Positions 7,941 to 17,459 of a DNA stretch of 64,000 bases are shown here, piece after piece. Position 1 is the first letter of the stretch; the number at the start of each line of letters is the position of its first letter. Under the pieces are notes generated by a model. That model had not been told where the DNA came from and made no database searches. It saw only the letters and a list, made by a program, of their open reading frames with translations. Both the position numbers and the translations under genes were made by a program. Location of the stretch: contig JABMNO010000049.1 in NCBI GenBank assembly GCA_013204555.1, positions 62,001 through 126,000 on the forward strand, written 5' to 3'. The DNA is from Chloroflexota bacterium. Lineage in GTDB: Bacteria; Chloroflexota; Dehalococcoidia; Lucifugimonadales; Lucifugimonadaceae.

Positions 7941-10484
7941 TTACAGCGCGTCCGCCAACCGCTCTGCTTCCCGCTCACGCAACGCCACGTTCACCCGCAG
8001 CTTTTCGAGATGCTGTTCCAACATCAGTCGCCCCTGGGGGACATCATGATCCTCAAAGAACGCGAGCACATCTTCGGCCTGCCCTGGTTTCGAGAGCGCT
8101 TTCACGCCTGAGAGCATCCGGGCAATTGTGTTCCGGGGGTACTTTTCAAACATCTCATCCCAGTTGTCTTTGACATGCTGCCATGCCTTCGTCCCATGCT
8201 CCCGGTTCATCATGCAGTAGGCGACCACGAACGGAGCATTCTGCGTGCGGATCTCATCGTTGAGTGTCATCTCAAGCGTATGGTCGATCTGCTCCTCGCC
8301 GGGGAAGCCAGCAAGCGCGTACATATACCGGGTCTCTTCCTGAGGCGTCGCCGCATCCTTGAACGTTGCCAGGAATGTCTCATAGTCGGCTTCGGTTCCC
8401 TTGTTGGCGACGACTGACGTCACAGCAGCCGCTACATTCGGCTCAATCGACCCCGCATCTTCAATGTAACGCGCCTGCATCTCGCGAGCCGTGGCTTGAG
8501 TGGCTGCATCATCACCTGAAATTCCCATCGTGCGAATCAACAGGCTCCGAAGTTCAAGGTCCCGCTCGGACTCACCCGGTGTTGCCTCCCAGCCCATCTT
8601 CCGGTGTGCTGGTCCGGCAAGATCGCGCACACGTGCTCTGAAATTTTTGAGCGCTTCGCCATCCAAGATGCGACTCAACTGCGTGAGCCCCCCCGTGAGC
8701 GCCGACCAGACGTCCGGGTCGGTTTCGTCTGCGAAACCATCGGCGAACTTGAGGTAGTCGGGTGATGACGTACCGCCCGACATTACCGATGACCACGTGT
8801 CGTCAGCCAGTCCGTACCGTTCAATACTGGCCATGCCATCTGCCATAGAGGCAGTTAGAGCGGAAAGAAGTTCCGGAGTGTATTCGACCCTGTAGAAGCC
8901 ATCACCGCCAGCGTTGACCAGGACTGTCTCAACCTCAGATTCAAATGTGACATCTACCGATGTGGTCTCAAGCAAAACCCGGCGTTCTTCGCTGCCTGAA
9001 GCCGTGGAGACGCGCATCACAACTGGCACCGACCACACTGTTGAGTCATCTTCTGGAGTGAAGAAGAAACGGCGCTGGGTCAGAGTAACCGTGCGCCGGT
9101 CCACTGATAGATCGGCACCGATAATTGGGAAGCCCTTCTGAAATATCCAGGAATCCATGATCCGGCGAGCGGGCTGCTTCGTGACCTCCTCGATCGCGTC
9201 CCATAGATCACCGGTCTCTGTGTTCCCGTATGAATGCTTCTTTAGATAGTGCCTGATGCCATCTCTGAAGTTTTCCTCACCCAGATACTGCTCCAGCATA
9301 CGAAGAACCGAGCCACCCTTTTCGTAGGTGAGAAGGTCGAACATTCCCTCCGCATCTTCCGGAGAGTTGACCTCCAGTTCAATGGGACGGGTCTTCGATA
9401 GCGAGTCCACGTCGAACGCCATTGAGCGTTCCAGGCCAAACTGAACCCATCGCTCCCACTCCGGCTTGAACGCGTCCACCGCCATCGTCGCCATAAACGT
9501 TGCGAAAGCCTCATTCAGCCAGATTCCGTTCCACCAGCGCATCGTGACCAGGTCACCAAACCACATGTGCGCCAATTCGTGAGCGATCACGTCCGCTACA
9601 CGCGTGAGCTCACCCTGTGTGACCTTGTCTCGGTCGAGCAACAAGAGCACTTCACGGAACGTAATACAGCCCACGTTCTCCATCGCGCCGGCTGCGAAGT
9701 CGGGCACTGCTACGAGGTCGACCTTCTTGTCGGGATAAGGAATGTCGTAATACTTGGAAAAGTGTTTGAGGCAAAATTCACCAACTTCAAGGGCGTAATC
9801 AGCGAGATGCCCCTTGCCGATGGGGTGCACAACCCGCAGTGGCACACCGTTCACGTCGACAGGGTCGGTCGCCTCGAACGGACCAACGATGAACGCGACC
9901 AAGTAGGTGGACATCTTCATCGTGTCGGCAAACACGATCTGCCGCTTGCCATTGCCTAGATTTTCATTCGAGATTTCTGGCCCATTGGAGATCGCGAACT
10001 GATCTTCAGGAACAATCAACGTCACACCATAAGTCGCCTTGAAATCAGGCTCGTCAAAACATGGGAATGCTCGACGTGCGTCAGTCGACTCAAACTGGGT
10101 AGTAGCGATGGTGTGCTCAACGCCATCATCGTCGGTAAATCGAGACCGGTAAAACCCCCGCAGCTTGTCGTTCAGGATGCCAGTGAACTTGAGCGAGATC
10201 GTCACTTCGCCCGGTTGAAGTTCTGAGCCGAAAACAAGTGTGGCGCGAGTCAACTCCTCATCGAGCGATATGGCTGACGCCTGCGCTCCGCCCACCGAAG
10301 CAGACTGAATCTCCAACTCAGCGGCATTCAGCAAGATAGAAGATGTCGCCTCCTGGATATCAACCACGATATCGACCTCGCCAGAGAATGTCGCTGCATC
10401 AAGGTCGGGTTCAAGAGTGATGGCGTAGTGAGACGGAAGTACCGTGCGTGGAAGTCGGTAAGGGTTAGAGGTTGATGTGGTCAA
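7941..10484 (-). CDS. M1-family zinc aminopeptidase
   Basis: 847 residues of the puromycin-sensitive/ERAP-like M1 family, which removes N-terminal residues from peptides. The exopeptidase motif GAMEN is at 266-270. Zinc ligands are in HELAH (302-306) with the third ligand E325 in WLNEAF, giving the expected HExxH-18x-E spacing. An N-terminal beta-saddle domain (about 10-200) precedes the thermolysin-like domain, and the ERAP1_C-like helical domain follows residue 530. No signal peptide is seen, so it is cytoplasmic. Its own terminator lies downstream. Confidence 0.95.
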   Translation of the reverse strand: MTTSTSNPYRLPRTVLPSHYAITLEPDLDAATFSGEVDIVVDIQEATSSILLNAAELEIQSASVGGAQASAISLDEELTRATLVFGSELQPGEVTISLKFTGILNDKLRGFYRSRFTDDDGVEHTIATTQFESTDARRAFPCFDEPDFKATYGVTLIVPEDQFAISNGPEISNENLGNGKRQIVFADTMKMSTYLVAFIVGPFEATDPVDVNGVPLRVVHPIGKGHLADYALEVGEFCLKHFSKYYDIPYPDKKVDLVAVPDFAAGAMENVGCITFREVLLLLDRDKVTQGELTRVADVIAHELAHMWFGDLVTMRWWNGIWLNEAFATFMATMAVDAFKPEWERWVQFGLERSMAFDVDSLSKTRPIELEVNSPEDAEGMFDLLTYEKGGSVLRMLEQYLGEENFRDGIRHYLKKHSYGNTETGDLWDAIEEVTKQPARRIMDSWIFQKGFPIIGADLSVDRRTVTLTQRRFFFTPEDDSTVWSVPVVMRVSTASGSEERRVLLETTSVDVTFESEVETVLVNAGGDGFYRVEYTPELLSALTASMADGMASIERYGLADDTWSSVMSGGTSSPDYLKFADGFADETDPDVWSALTGGLTQLSRILDGEALKNFRARVRDLAGPAHRKMGWEATPGESERDLELRSLLIRTMGISGDDAATQATAREMQARYIEDAGSIEPNVAAAVTSVVANKGTEADYETFLATFKDAATPQEETRYMYALAGFPGEEQIDHTLEMTLNDEIRTQNAPFVVAYCMMNREHGTKAWQHVKDNWDEMFEKYPRNTIARMLSGVKALSKPGQAEDVLAFFEDHDVPQGRLMLEQHLEKLRVNVALREREAERLADAL

Positions 10485-10539
10485 TTGATCCTTCTCGGAA
10501 TGGGGTACGGATAATCTTTTCGGCTCATTCTAGATGCAT

Positions 10540-11136
10540 TTACGCGCTATCGAGATCGAATTGCTCGATGATTTTCCACTTCCCACGATACGGAATTCCG
10601 ACGTGGCCCATCAGAGTCACTTCTTTCGCAGTGAATCCGTCGCCAAGATCTAGACTGGATGACAATTCATCCGCCAATTTCTCACGACCGGAAGCCGGTT
10701 CGGCATAAACGGTCAGATGGGGATGATAGTTCCGTCCTTCCTTGCCATATGCGAGGGTCGAAATCGGTATCAGCGACTCGTAAAGTTTCATGTGAAAAGC
10801 TTGGAGTTCGGACGTGATATTAATTCCCTGATAGCCATGCTGGTGATCAGAATTATCGAATGATTGGTTCGCTCTTCCTTCAAATTTTACGAACACTCCT
10901 TCAGTCTGCGCCGCTATTTCCGAGATCTCTGCCTTGACTTCATCGAGGTCTTCGATCCGGCAAAATGTGCCTTTCACAGTGATATGGGCGGGCATCATGA
11001 CCCGTTGCACCGCAACGGCGTCACCGATGGTGCAGACTCTCCGCTGAGTCTCGGCGTCGGCAAATACCACTACGCTGTACACGGCATAGCCAAATTTGTC
11101 GTCGCGTTGATCGTATGGACTTACGGATTTGGTCAT
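10540..11136 (-). CDS. 2H phosphoesterase (2'-5' RNA ligase/LigT-like)
   Basis: 198 residues with the two H-x-T motifs that define the 2H superfamily: HIT at 51-53 and HLT at 140-142 (HPHLTVY). Relatives act on 2',3'-cyclic phosphates in RNA or nucleotide processing. The spacing between motifs and the total length fit. It is the last gene of a close minus-strand series with the deacetylase, 15 bases upstream. The biological substrate is unknown. Confidence 0.78.
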   Translation of the reverse strand: MTKSVSPYDQRDDKFGYAVYSVVVFADAETQRRVCTIGDAVAVQRVMMPAHITVKGTFCRIEDLDEVKAEISEIAAQTEGVFVKFEGRANQSFDNSDHQHGYQGINITSELQAFHMKLYESLIPISTLAYGKEGRNYHPHLTVYAEPASGREKLADELSSSLDLGDGFTAKEVTLMGHVGIPYRGKWKIIEQFDLDSA

Positions 11137-11151
11137 TACGCTACTTGGTCG

Positions 11152-11976
11152 CTACCCGCGCATCCCGCCATCACCCCATCCATTCGCGACATCCACGCAG
11201 CGGTAAAACGCGACCCCATCGTGGGACTTGATGTGGGCGATCAGCCGACGTAGCGCTTCCACTCGTGAGAGGCGGCCACTGACGTATGGGTGCATGGTGA
11301 GGATGAACGCGCCACCTTCGCGATAAGCGCCATCGAACTCCCACTGCCATGCTTCAAACGTGTCCCGGGGACTTGATAGGGCGGACATCCGGCCTTGTAC
11401 TGGCGACCACGGATAATAAGGCACATCGTCCAACGACCAGTGGACGGGAATCTCAACAATCTTGCCATCTCCAACTTCAAGCACATATGGCTTATCGTTG
11501 CCCATAAGGCTGGAGTCATATGCGAATCCACGCTCCGCCAGCAACTCCAATGAGTGCGCGCTCAACTCCCACGATGGCGATCTGTAGCCTGCAGGCCGTT
11601 CGCCGGTGACGTCTTCCAGAATCCTGGACCCGCGATCGAGGATCTCTCCCTCTTGTTCGCGCGACTCCAGAGTCCCAGGCGGTTCGTGAAGGTAGCCGTG
11701 GTGGGCGATCTCATGTCCAGCGGCAGCGATGCGTTTGATCTCATCTGGCCATCGTTCTGCAACCCAGCCCGGCACGAAGAACGATGCCGGAATGGCTTCT
11801 TCACTCAGCAGATCAAGAATCCTTGGCAACCCCACGTTCGGCCCAAACTCGCCCATCGATAGCAGACTCGGCTTGTCAGCCAGCGAAGGATCTCGATTCA
11901 GCGCGCCCGATGGTCCATCAACATCGAACGTAAGCATCACACCGATGCGCGTTTCACCCGGCCATATGCCGCTCAT
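11152..11976 (-). CDS. Polysaccharide deacetylase-family (NodB-like, CE4) hydrolase
   Basis: 274 residues. Motif 1 TFDVD (16-20), motif 2 H93-x-x-x-H97 in HHGYLHEPP, and motif 3 YRSPSW (131-136) are the metal and substrate residues of the CE4 fold. There is no signal peptide, so the protein is probably cytoplasmic and may act on a small amide rather than on cell-wall glycan, like the PuuE/allantoinase-type branch of the family. The ATG at 11976 directly abuts the TAG of the NMT1-like gene, so the two are coupled. Confidence 0.8.
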   Translation of the reverse strand: MSGIWPGETRIGVMLTFDVDGPSGALNRDPSLADKPSLLSMGEFGPNVGLPRILDLLSEEAIPASFFVPGWVAERWPDEIKRIAAAGHEIAHHGYLHEPPGTLESREQEGEILDRGSRILEDVTGERPAGYRSPSWELSAHSLELLAERGFAYDSSLMGNDKPYVLEVGDGKIVEIPVHWSLDDVPYYPWSPVQGRMSALSSPRDTFEAWQWEFDGAYREGGAFILTMHPYVSGRLSRVEALRRLIAHIKSHDGVAFYRCVDVANGWGDGGMRG

Positions 11977-12858
11977 CTACTGCACGAGTGAAACGACATC
12001 ACCATAGGCATGCCGTTTGGTGATTATGCCGGAGTGGAGAAACACATCGAGAGCCACGTCATACGACTCCTGGCTGATCGCCGGGTCGGGATTCCAGCAT
12101 CCGAGCCCCCGGTAGAACTCTATGGTCTTTGCCAACACGCCTTGATCGATGTCAGGAAAGAATTCTTTCTCGGACTCTGCGATCTCTGCGGCAGGTGTCT
12201 CGTTCACATACACCCGCGATTTTCGGTACGCGCGCATAAACGCCGCGCACTCATCAGATGCGGCGAACTCACGCGTCGCTATCACCGAGCTAAACGCCAC
12301 CGGCCCAATCGCCTCTCCTACTGAGGCAACGACGTGGCCAATGCCTTCCGATTCCAACTGCTGTGGATATGGCCCTTGCAGGTGAACATAGTCGCCCTGC
12401 CCATCTCGGAATGCATTGTCCACCGCAACCGCCTCGCCCGCGTTGATCGTGTTGAGATCGTCGTAATTGACACCCATCTTGTGGACCGCATACTTGAACA
12501 TCGCCAGAGGCTGACCGCCAACGTCTGCGATCACACCGGGCCCGATCAGCTTGTCCCACGTGAATTGAGGATCAGGCTCACGTCCGGCAATGAAGAAGCC
12601 GTCGCGCTCGTTGATCTGGGCAATATGGACCATGGGCGGAGTCTCGCCGCGCTCAAGAAATGCCCACGATGCAGACACCGCCGCCTGTCCAATGTGAGCG
12701 GTCCCGGAAACCACCGCACCAACCGAGGAATCCTCAGGAGTTGCAGCCCGGTACGAGGTCTCAAAGCCCTCATCCTTAAGGAACCCACCGCTGATAGTCG
12801 AAATAAGCGGGCTGTAAAACGCGGAGTGGCGCGAAGCGATGATATCGATCTTGCTCAT
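11977..12858 (-). CDS. NMT1/THI5-like (SsuA-type) periplasmic-binding-fold protein without signal peptide
   Basis: 293 residues resembling ABC-type substrate-binding proteins of the SsuA/THI5 group: an N-terminal strand-helix pattern, GTAHIGQAAVSASW in the position of the substrate loop, and ADVGGQPLAMFKYAV at the inter-lobe region. It begins MSKIDIIASRHSAFYSPL with no signal sequence or lipobox. No ABC permease or ATPase gene is near. It may be a cytoplasmic enzyme or sensor of this fold, or an orphan binding protein. It is coupled stop-to-start with the deacetylase gene. Confidence 0.65.
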   Translation of the reverse strand: MSKIDIIASRHSAFYSPLISTISGGFLKDEGFETSYRAATPEDSSVGAVVSGTAHIGQAAVSASWAFLERGETPPMVHIAQINERDGFFIAGREPDPQFTWDKLIGPGVIADVGGQPLAMFKYAVHKMGVNYDDLNTINAGEAVAVDNAFRDGQGDYVHLQGPYPQQLESEGIGHVVASVGEAIGPVAFSSVIATREFAASDECAAFMRAYRKSRVYVNETPAAEIAESEKEFFPDIDQGVLAKTIEFYRGLGCWNPDPAISQESYDVALDVFLHSGIITKRHAYGDVVSLVQ

Positions 12859-12952
12859 CGAGTGATCTCCTGCTGGGTACGTCGATCAGACACGCAATCG
12901 GGGGACGCGTATTCTAACGCCGCCCCTGACTACATATGTGACGCCGTTGCGC

Positions 12953-13900
12953 CTACTCTTCGATCGCCGGTACGACCATGACCGGCGCAGTTGAGTTGCG
13001 AAGCGTGGCATCGGTCACAGAACCCATCAGAAAACGCTTGATGCCTGATCGACCGTGGCTGGTCATCACAACCATGGCATTAGGCACGCCTTTTACGTAC
13101 TCCGCAATGTGACTGGCCGGGTATCCGACCAACACTTCAGGCTGAATCGTCACGCCCGAGTCCTCATAGCGTTTGCGCACGTCCTCAAGGTAGCCAGACG
13201 CCAGGGATGTCAGATCATCGATATTTGCCTTGATCGGGGCGATCTCATTGAATGGCGTACCGGCGTAGCGGCTCTCAATCTGCACAAAATGAAGCGCCCG
13301 CACCGTACTACCAGTTTTCTGCGCCATTGGAAGTGCTGCGATCAAAGCCGACTCAGAGCGCTTGGAACCGTCCAGGGGGACCACTATGTTCAGCGTTCCA
13401 CGGGAAGCCAGTGAACTTGGCTGATAGTCCGGTGGTACTACTACTACGGGGATGTCCGCCGTGCGGAGCAGCCTGTCCGTGACGCTACCAAACATCCCTC
13501 TCAGGATTCCTGAGCGACCACGTGTCCCCATGACAATGAGACCTGCACCCTGATCCTGGGCGAACTCCAGAACTTTTTCCGATGGGTCACCGGTCAACAC
13601 CGTCGAGTCAGCGTTGGCCAGAGCCTCGTTATCCCGCTTTATTCGTGCGAGGTACTGCTCAGTCTCAGATTTGCGTTGTGCTTCTGATTTGACGAGATCC
13701 TCGGGAGGAAGAGCGGCAATGCCGCCACCCATATCACCGCCCAACGCCCAGTAGGCACTGATTGTCGCCTGATCTTTTGGATCAATGGCGGAACAGATAC
13801 TCACCTCGCCCCCGGCGGCCTCTGAAATTCTCAGCGCGACTGGCAGAGCGCGTTCCGAGAGATCGGAACCATCAAGCGGAACAATTATTTTCTGAAACAT
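12953..13900 (-). CDS. Tandem universal stress protein
   Basis: Two UspA domains in one chain (about residues 1-145 and 155-315). Each has the ATP-binding G-2x-G-9x-G-S pattern: GTRGRSGILRGMFGS in the first and SHGRSGIKRFLMGS in the second. The ATG at 13900 (MFQKIIVPLDGS) is chosen because GGGGGA lies just upstream and it fits the family start; the TTG at 13930 adds only ten non-conserved residues. Such proteins bind ATP and are induced in stress or stasis. It is not clearly in an operon. Confidence 0.9.
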   Translation of the reverse strand: MFQKIIVPLDGSDLSERALPVALRISEAAGGEVSICSAIDPKDQATISAYWALGGDMGGGIAALPPEDLVKSEAQRKSETEQYLARIKRDNEALANADSTVLTGDPSEKVLEFAQDQGAGLIVMGTRGRSGILRGMFGSVTDRLLRTADIPVVVVPPDYQPSSLASRGTLNIVVPLDGSKRSESALIAALPMAQKTGSTVRALHFVQIESRYAGTPFNEIAPIKANIDDLTSLASGYLEDVRKRYEDSGVTIQPEVLVGYPASHIAEYVKGVPNAMVVMTSHGRSGIKRFLMGSVTDATLRNSTAPVMVVPAIEE

Positions 13901-14011
13901 CAAATCCCCCGGCGTCCCGTTTACAGGCAAGTGCCCAACAGCGGTTGAATCATCTCACAATCGGTTCTGACAGAAGAGCCCACCGGGTGGATCATTGACA
14001 TGATTCGGCCT

Positions 14012-14908
14012 CTAGGAGGTGAACTCAATGACTAGTTGAGGCCGAGTGTTTCCTGAGCTTGATTCTCGACTGGCGAATCGCTTGGCAGTCTTTGTCGAGT
14101 CTTCATTGCCAATGATGATCCAGCCGAAGTTCTGATCGGGACTATCAAGCCATAACTGGACATCCGCCACCAACTGTTCCGTTGATGTCCACGTATATGC
14201 ACCGCTTGATGCGATGCTTGCGCTCGCGCTTGAGCCAGCCGCGAAATCGCCCCCGGGACTCGACCACGCCTCACCTCCCATCACCGCGTGCGTCCATGCG
14301 GCATCGCCGGCCTCTGAGGCAGATCCACCCCCGCCTCCTCGACCGATACCGGATGAACCTCCTTCGCCCCAGGCGATTGAGAGTGGGTGAAGTGCAACAT
14401 CACTGGAGCCGGCAACCGTCTTAGTCACTGTCATCGTCAGGGCGATCGATTTTATCGTCGCTCCATCCGGAACAGCGCTGGCGATATCGAACTGAATGAG
14501 CGCTCTCCGACCGCTTCCACTGTTGGTCGTGCCAACGAATAGCGATGCCCCTGCCCCGCTGCTCAGGCTGCCTCCATCGCTCTCATAAAGCGTATTGTCT
14601 TGCGATGGAGTCAACGTCACTGAGTCCGTACCACCCACTGGCGCCTCGGTCGCCGTCGGTGCTGGCGGTACGGTAGCGTTTGGAACGACCACTACCTGCG
14701 TGGCCGTTGGCTCAACTGGCACTATTGTTGCGGCCGGTATCGCCGTTTCATCAATATGGCCAGACCCGGCAGGTGTCGCTGTCGCGTTCGTAGATGGCGC
14801 AGTGGTTGGCGCAGCAACGGGTGAAGCGTCTTCGCTCCCGCAAGCTGCGATGATCACAGCCATCAGCACCGCCATACCGAGTAGAAGAGGTCGCTTGTAC
14901 TTGAACAT
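14012..14908 (-). CDS. Lipoprotein with C-terminal DNRLRE/CBM96-like beta domain
   Basis: 298 residues from the ATG at 14908, which has AGGGA upstream; an upstream in-frame start at 15022 would bury the signal. Residues 1-24 form a signal peptide with lipobox VIIAAC. A Pro/Thr/Ala linker of about 70 residues follows. The C-terminal part (RALIQFDIA, then IALTMTV) resembles the DNRLRE or disaggregatase-associated beta-sandwich found on secreted and surface proteins. A Gly/Ser-rich stretch sits inside the domain. It is probably anchored outside the membrane; ligand unknown. Confidence 0.75.
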   Translation of the reverse strand: MFKYKRPLLLGMAVLMAVIIAACGSEDASPVAAPTTAPSTNATATPAGSGHIDETAIPAATIVPVEPTATQVVVVPNATVPPAPTATEAPVGGTDSVTLTPSQDNTLYESDGGSLSSGAGASLFVGTTNSGSGRRALIQFDIASAVPDGATIKSIALTMTVTKTVAGSSDVALHPLSIAWGEGGSSGIGRGGGGGSASEAGDAAWTHAVMGGEAWSSPGGDFAAGSSASASIASSGAYTWTSTEQLVADVQLWLDSPDQNFGWIIIGNEDSTKTAKRFASRESSSGNTRPQLVIEFTS

Positions 14909-15083
14909 CGTTCCCTGTCTGGTTACCGTCTGGTGAATGGCCGCGCGCAAATTGCGCGCAATACCACCCGGAATATTTGAGTTCTGCCTGAGTAGTTCGA
15001 TTGAAATCCATGTTCGGATCACTGAAGCTCAATACTACCAAGGCAGATTGGCCGTTCATGTTCACTAATTCAAGGGCAGGCAA

Positions 15084-16667
15084 TTGCTTGATCTGAAGAT
15101 TTCCGGTGGCGAGATAATCGATGGAACGGGAAGCCCCGGCTTCTTCGGCACTGTGCTTATTGATGGCGATACCGTGGTCATCCATCGTGGTGATCACGAT
15201 CACATACCGGCCCAACGTGAAATCGACGCGACCGGCCACGTTGTCTCACCTGGATTCATAGATGTCCACTCGCACGCTGGCCTGACTATGCTGGGTGATC
15301 CAGAGCATCTGCCTAAGATCCGCCAGGGCGTCACGACCGAACTCGTAGGAATCGACGGCAACTCGTTTGCGCCGTTCAAGACTCAGCAAGAGCTCCACCG
15401 CTTCATTGAATTGGACTGCGGCCTGAACGGCTGGCCTCCGATGCCTGCTGATTGGCTCAGTGTTTCCGAGTTCCTGGACAAGTTCAACAGCACGGTCTCA
15501 ATCAACGTGGCAATGATTCTGGGCAACTCTCCGGCGCGAATCTGGGGCGTCGGTTGGAATGACAGGCCTGCCACGCCCGAAGAGCTTGAGAACATGAAGT
15601 CCGTAGTGCGAGAGGCAATGGAAGATGGTGCGGTTGGACTCTCCACTGGCCTCGACTATCCACCCGGCTCCTTCGCCGACACGCAGGAGCTCATCGAACT
15701 CAGCAAAGTCACGATGAAGAACGGCGGTTTTTACCACACGCATACCCGGGCCAGTCTGCTCTCCCAGGGTCTGCTCGCACCGTGGGAGGAGTCGCTGGAG
15801 ATCGGTCGCGATTCCGGCGTTCCGCTACATCTGACTCACTACAGGCAGTCAGCACAGGGAGTTGGAAGCCACTGGGACTACATCGGCCTGGTTGAGGATG
15901 CCCGTGACTCGGGAATGGACGTAACGTTCGACTGTTATCCGTACCCGTACTCTGGCACCCGGATCACTATCGCGCTGCCACAGTGGACCATGGATGGTGG
16001 CCCTGAGCGGCTCAAGGAAGCGTTGAGATCGCCAGAAGACCGGAAGGCGATGGCGTCTGATATGGGCGGTGACGGTGGGTGGCGCAAACTTGACGAGCAG
16101 TGGCTTACGAACTTCAACCTGCCACATAACAAGGGCTACGAAGGCCACTCGATCACAGAGATCGCAGACATGCGAGGTCAGGATCCGTTCGACACGCTGT
16201 TCGACCTGCTCGATGAAGAAGGGCTCGGCCTGTCCACCGTCAGCCTTGGGACCAACGCGCAGACGCTGCCTGCGTTCGTCTCTCACCCCTACGGCATGAT
16301 CGGCTCAGACGCGATCTTGTTCGGCGACTACCCAAACCCCCGCACCTACGGCTGCTACCCGGTCGTTCTCGCAGAGTTCGTCCGCGCTGAGAAGCATCTT
16401 CGGTTGCCCGAGGCGATTCGCAAAATGACATCGTTCCCGGCCCAACGAATAGGCATCCCAAACCGGGGCATCCTTCGCGACGGGTTCAAGGCTGACATCG
16501 TCATCTTCGATAAACACAACGTGAAAACCAGGGCCACCAAACAGAACCCGAAGGTCTACCCGGAAGGCATTCCGTACGTGATCGTCAACGGAAAGGTGGT
16601 GATCGATGAAGGCAAACACACCGGCGTCCTACCCGGGCGTGGGATTGGGCGCGGTCGCTGGAACTAA
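15084..16667 (+). CDS. D-aminoacylase-like amidohydrolase
   Basis: 527 residues of the N-acyl-D-amino-acid deacylase branch of the amidohydrolase superfamily. The metal-binding HSH is at 62-64 (DVHSHAG). Further ligand-type histidines are in YHTHTR and LHLTHYR, and the conserved late Asp is in IGSDA. The family Cys that usually bridges zinc (in N-C-G) is replaced by D91 in VGIDGNS. The C-terminal small beta domain ends with GIPYVIVNGKVV. Start is TTG with AGGGCAGG upstream. Likely hydrolyses an N-acyl or cyclic amide; substrate unknown. Confidence 0.82.
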   Translation: MLDLKISGGEIIDGTGSPGFFGTVLIDGDTVVIHRGDHDHIPAQREIDATGHVVSPGFIDVHSHAGLTMLGDPEHLPKIRQGVTTELVGIDGNSFAPFKTQQELHRFIELDCGLNGWPPMPADWLSVSEFLDKFNSTVSINVAMILGNSPARIWGVGWNDRPATPEELENMKSVVREAMEDGAVGLSTGLDYPPGSFADTQELIELSKVTMKNGGFYHTHTRASLLSQGLLAPWEESLEIGRDSGVPLHLTHYRQSAQGVGSHWDYIGLVEDARDSGMDVTFDCYPYPYSGTRITIALPQWTMDGGPERLKEALRSPEDRKAMASDMGGDGGWRKLDEQWLTNFNLPHNKGYEGHSITEIADMRGQDPFDTLFDLLDEEGLGLSTVSLGTNAQTLPAFVSHPYGMIGSDAILFGDYPNPRTYGCYPVVLAEFVRAEKHLRLPEAIRKMTSFPAQRIGIPNRGILRDGFKADIVIFDKHNVKTRATKQNPKVYPEGIPYVIVNGKVVIDEGKHTGVLPGRGIGRGRWN

Positions 16668-16725
16668 AACGGCCCGGACCGCCTGAAGCAATCCGAGCCA
16701 TTCGAGAGATCGTGTCGTACAGGGG

Positions 16726-17004
16726 TTAGCTAACCGGCGCTGCTGCCAGATCCTCAACGTAGTTCCGCATGCGAGCCTTGAGGTCCTTCATCTGGTGGAT
16801 CTCAGGCGTCTTGCCATCGTTGGTGGCCTTGTCGAACCACACTTCACCGTCAACGGTGATCGTGTACACGCCAGCCTCGCCAGGCGTGAGGGCGATCGCA
16901 GCGTCGGTGCCTGCCGCGGCGAACATTTCGCTGACCGTCCACGCTGCCAGGTTCTGGTAGCCGCATGGGACGCAGTACTCGATATCGATATTTACTTTTG
17001 CCAT
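16726..17004 (-). CDS. SelW/Rdx-family thioredoxin-like protein (Cys form)
   Basis: 92 residues from the ATG at 17004, with GGGAGGG upstream; the longer frame from 17067 is not conserved-looking. The N-terminal strand carries the redox motif C-V-P-C (EYCVPCGY), where selenoprotein W relatives have C-x-x-U or C-x-x-C. The later GVYTITVDGEVWFDK fits the Rdx fold. No TGA selenocysteine codon is involved. Probably a small cytoplasmic redox protein. It is convergent with the D-aminoacylase gene. Confidence 0.8.
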   Translation of the reverse strand: MAKVNIDIEYCVPCGYQNLAAWTVSEMFAAAGTDAAIALTPGEAGVYTITVDGEVWFDKATNDGKTPEIHQMKDLKARMRNYVEDLAAAPVS

Positions 17005-17459
17005 TTGATGAATCCCTCCCGAATCAGGTCTCACATTCACAAATTTGAGCGTGAGAATAAGGCCCAAAATTAGCAGCGATGGCGCAACGTGTCAAAATCG
17101 CGCCCGTGTGGCCGGTTCCTGAGCACGACCTTGGTCAGGGACCGAGACGACGCGCAGCAGAACCGCGCATCGCCCCGGCCAGGCCACCCGACGGGGACGA
17201 CGAGTGACCTGATCTAAGATTTCGCCTTATCGGCCCGCATCGCAAAGGGTTTGGCCCGGATTTTGGGTCAGTCCATGGTCCTTTTGGCCTCAACCGCTGG
17301 CTGAGTTGCGACAGTTGAAATTTGGCGACCCGTTTTCGTGGTTACGAATATCGTAGATCTCGCCGTCCTTACCCGTTCTTAGATTGGCCGTCGCGCTGGC
17401 TTCTAACCCCAAACTGTGGGCAGAGACGCCCTCGCGACGCGGAGCGTTACGAGCAGCAC
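17005..17459. other. 455-base spacer, no convincing gene
   Basis: Contains a 42-codon plus-strand frame (17079-17207, MAQRVKIAPVW...) without a Shine-Dalgarno sequence. No strong hairpin, tRNA or repeat was recognised. It lies upstream of the SelW-like gene and downstream of the RidA fusion. Confidence 0.4.

Noticed and set aside
17079-17207. 42-codon plus-strand ORF in the spacer
   Set aside because: No Shine-Dalgarno sequence and Arg/Pro-rich, chance-like composition.
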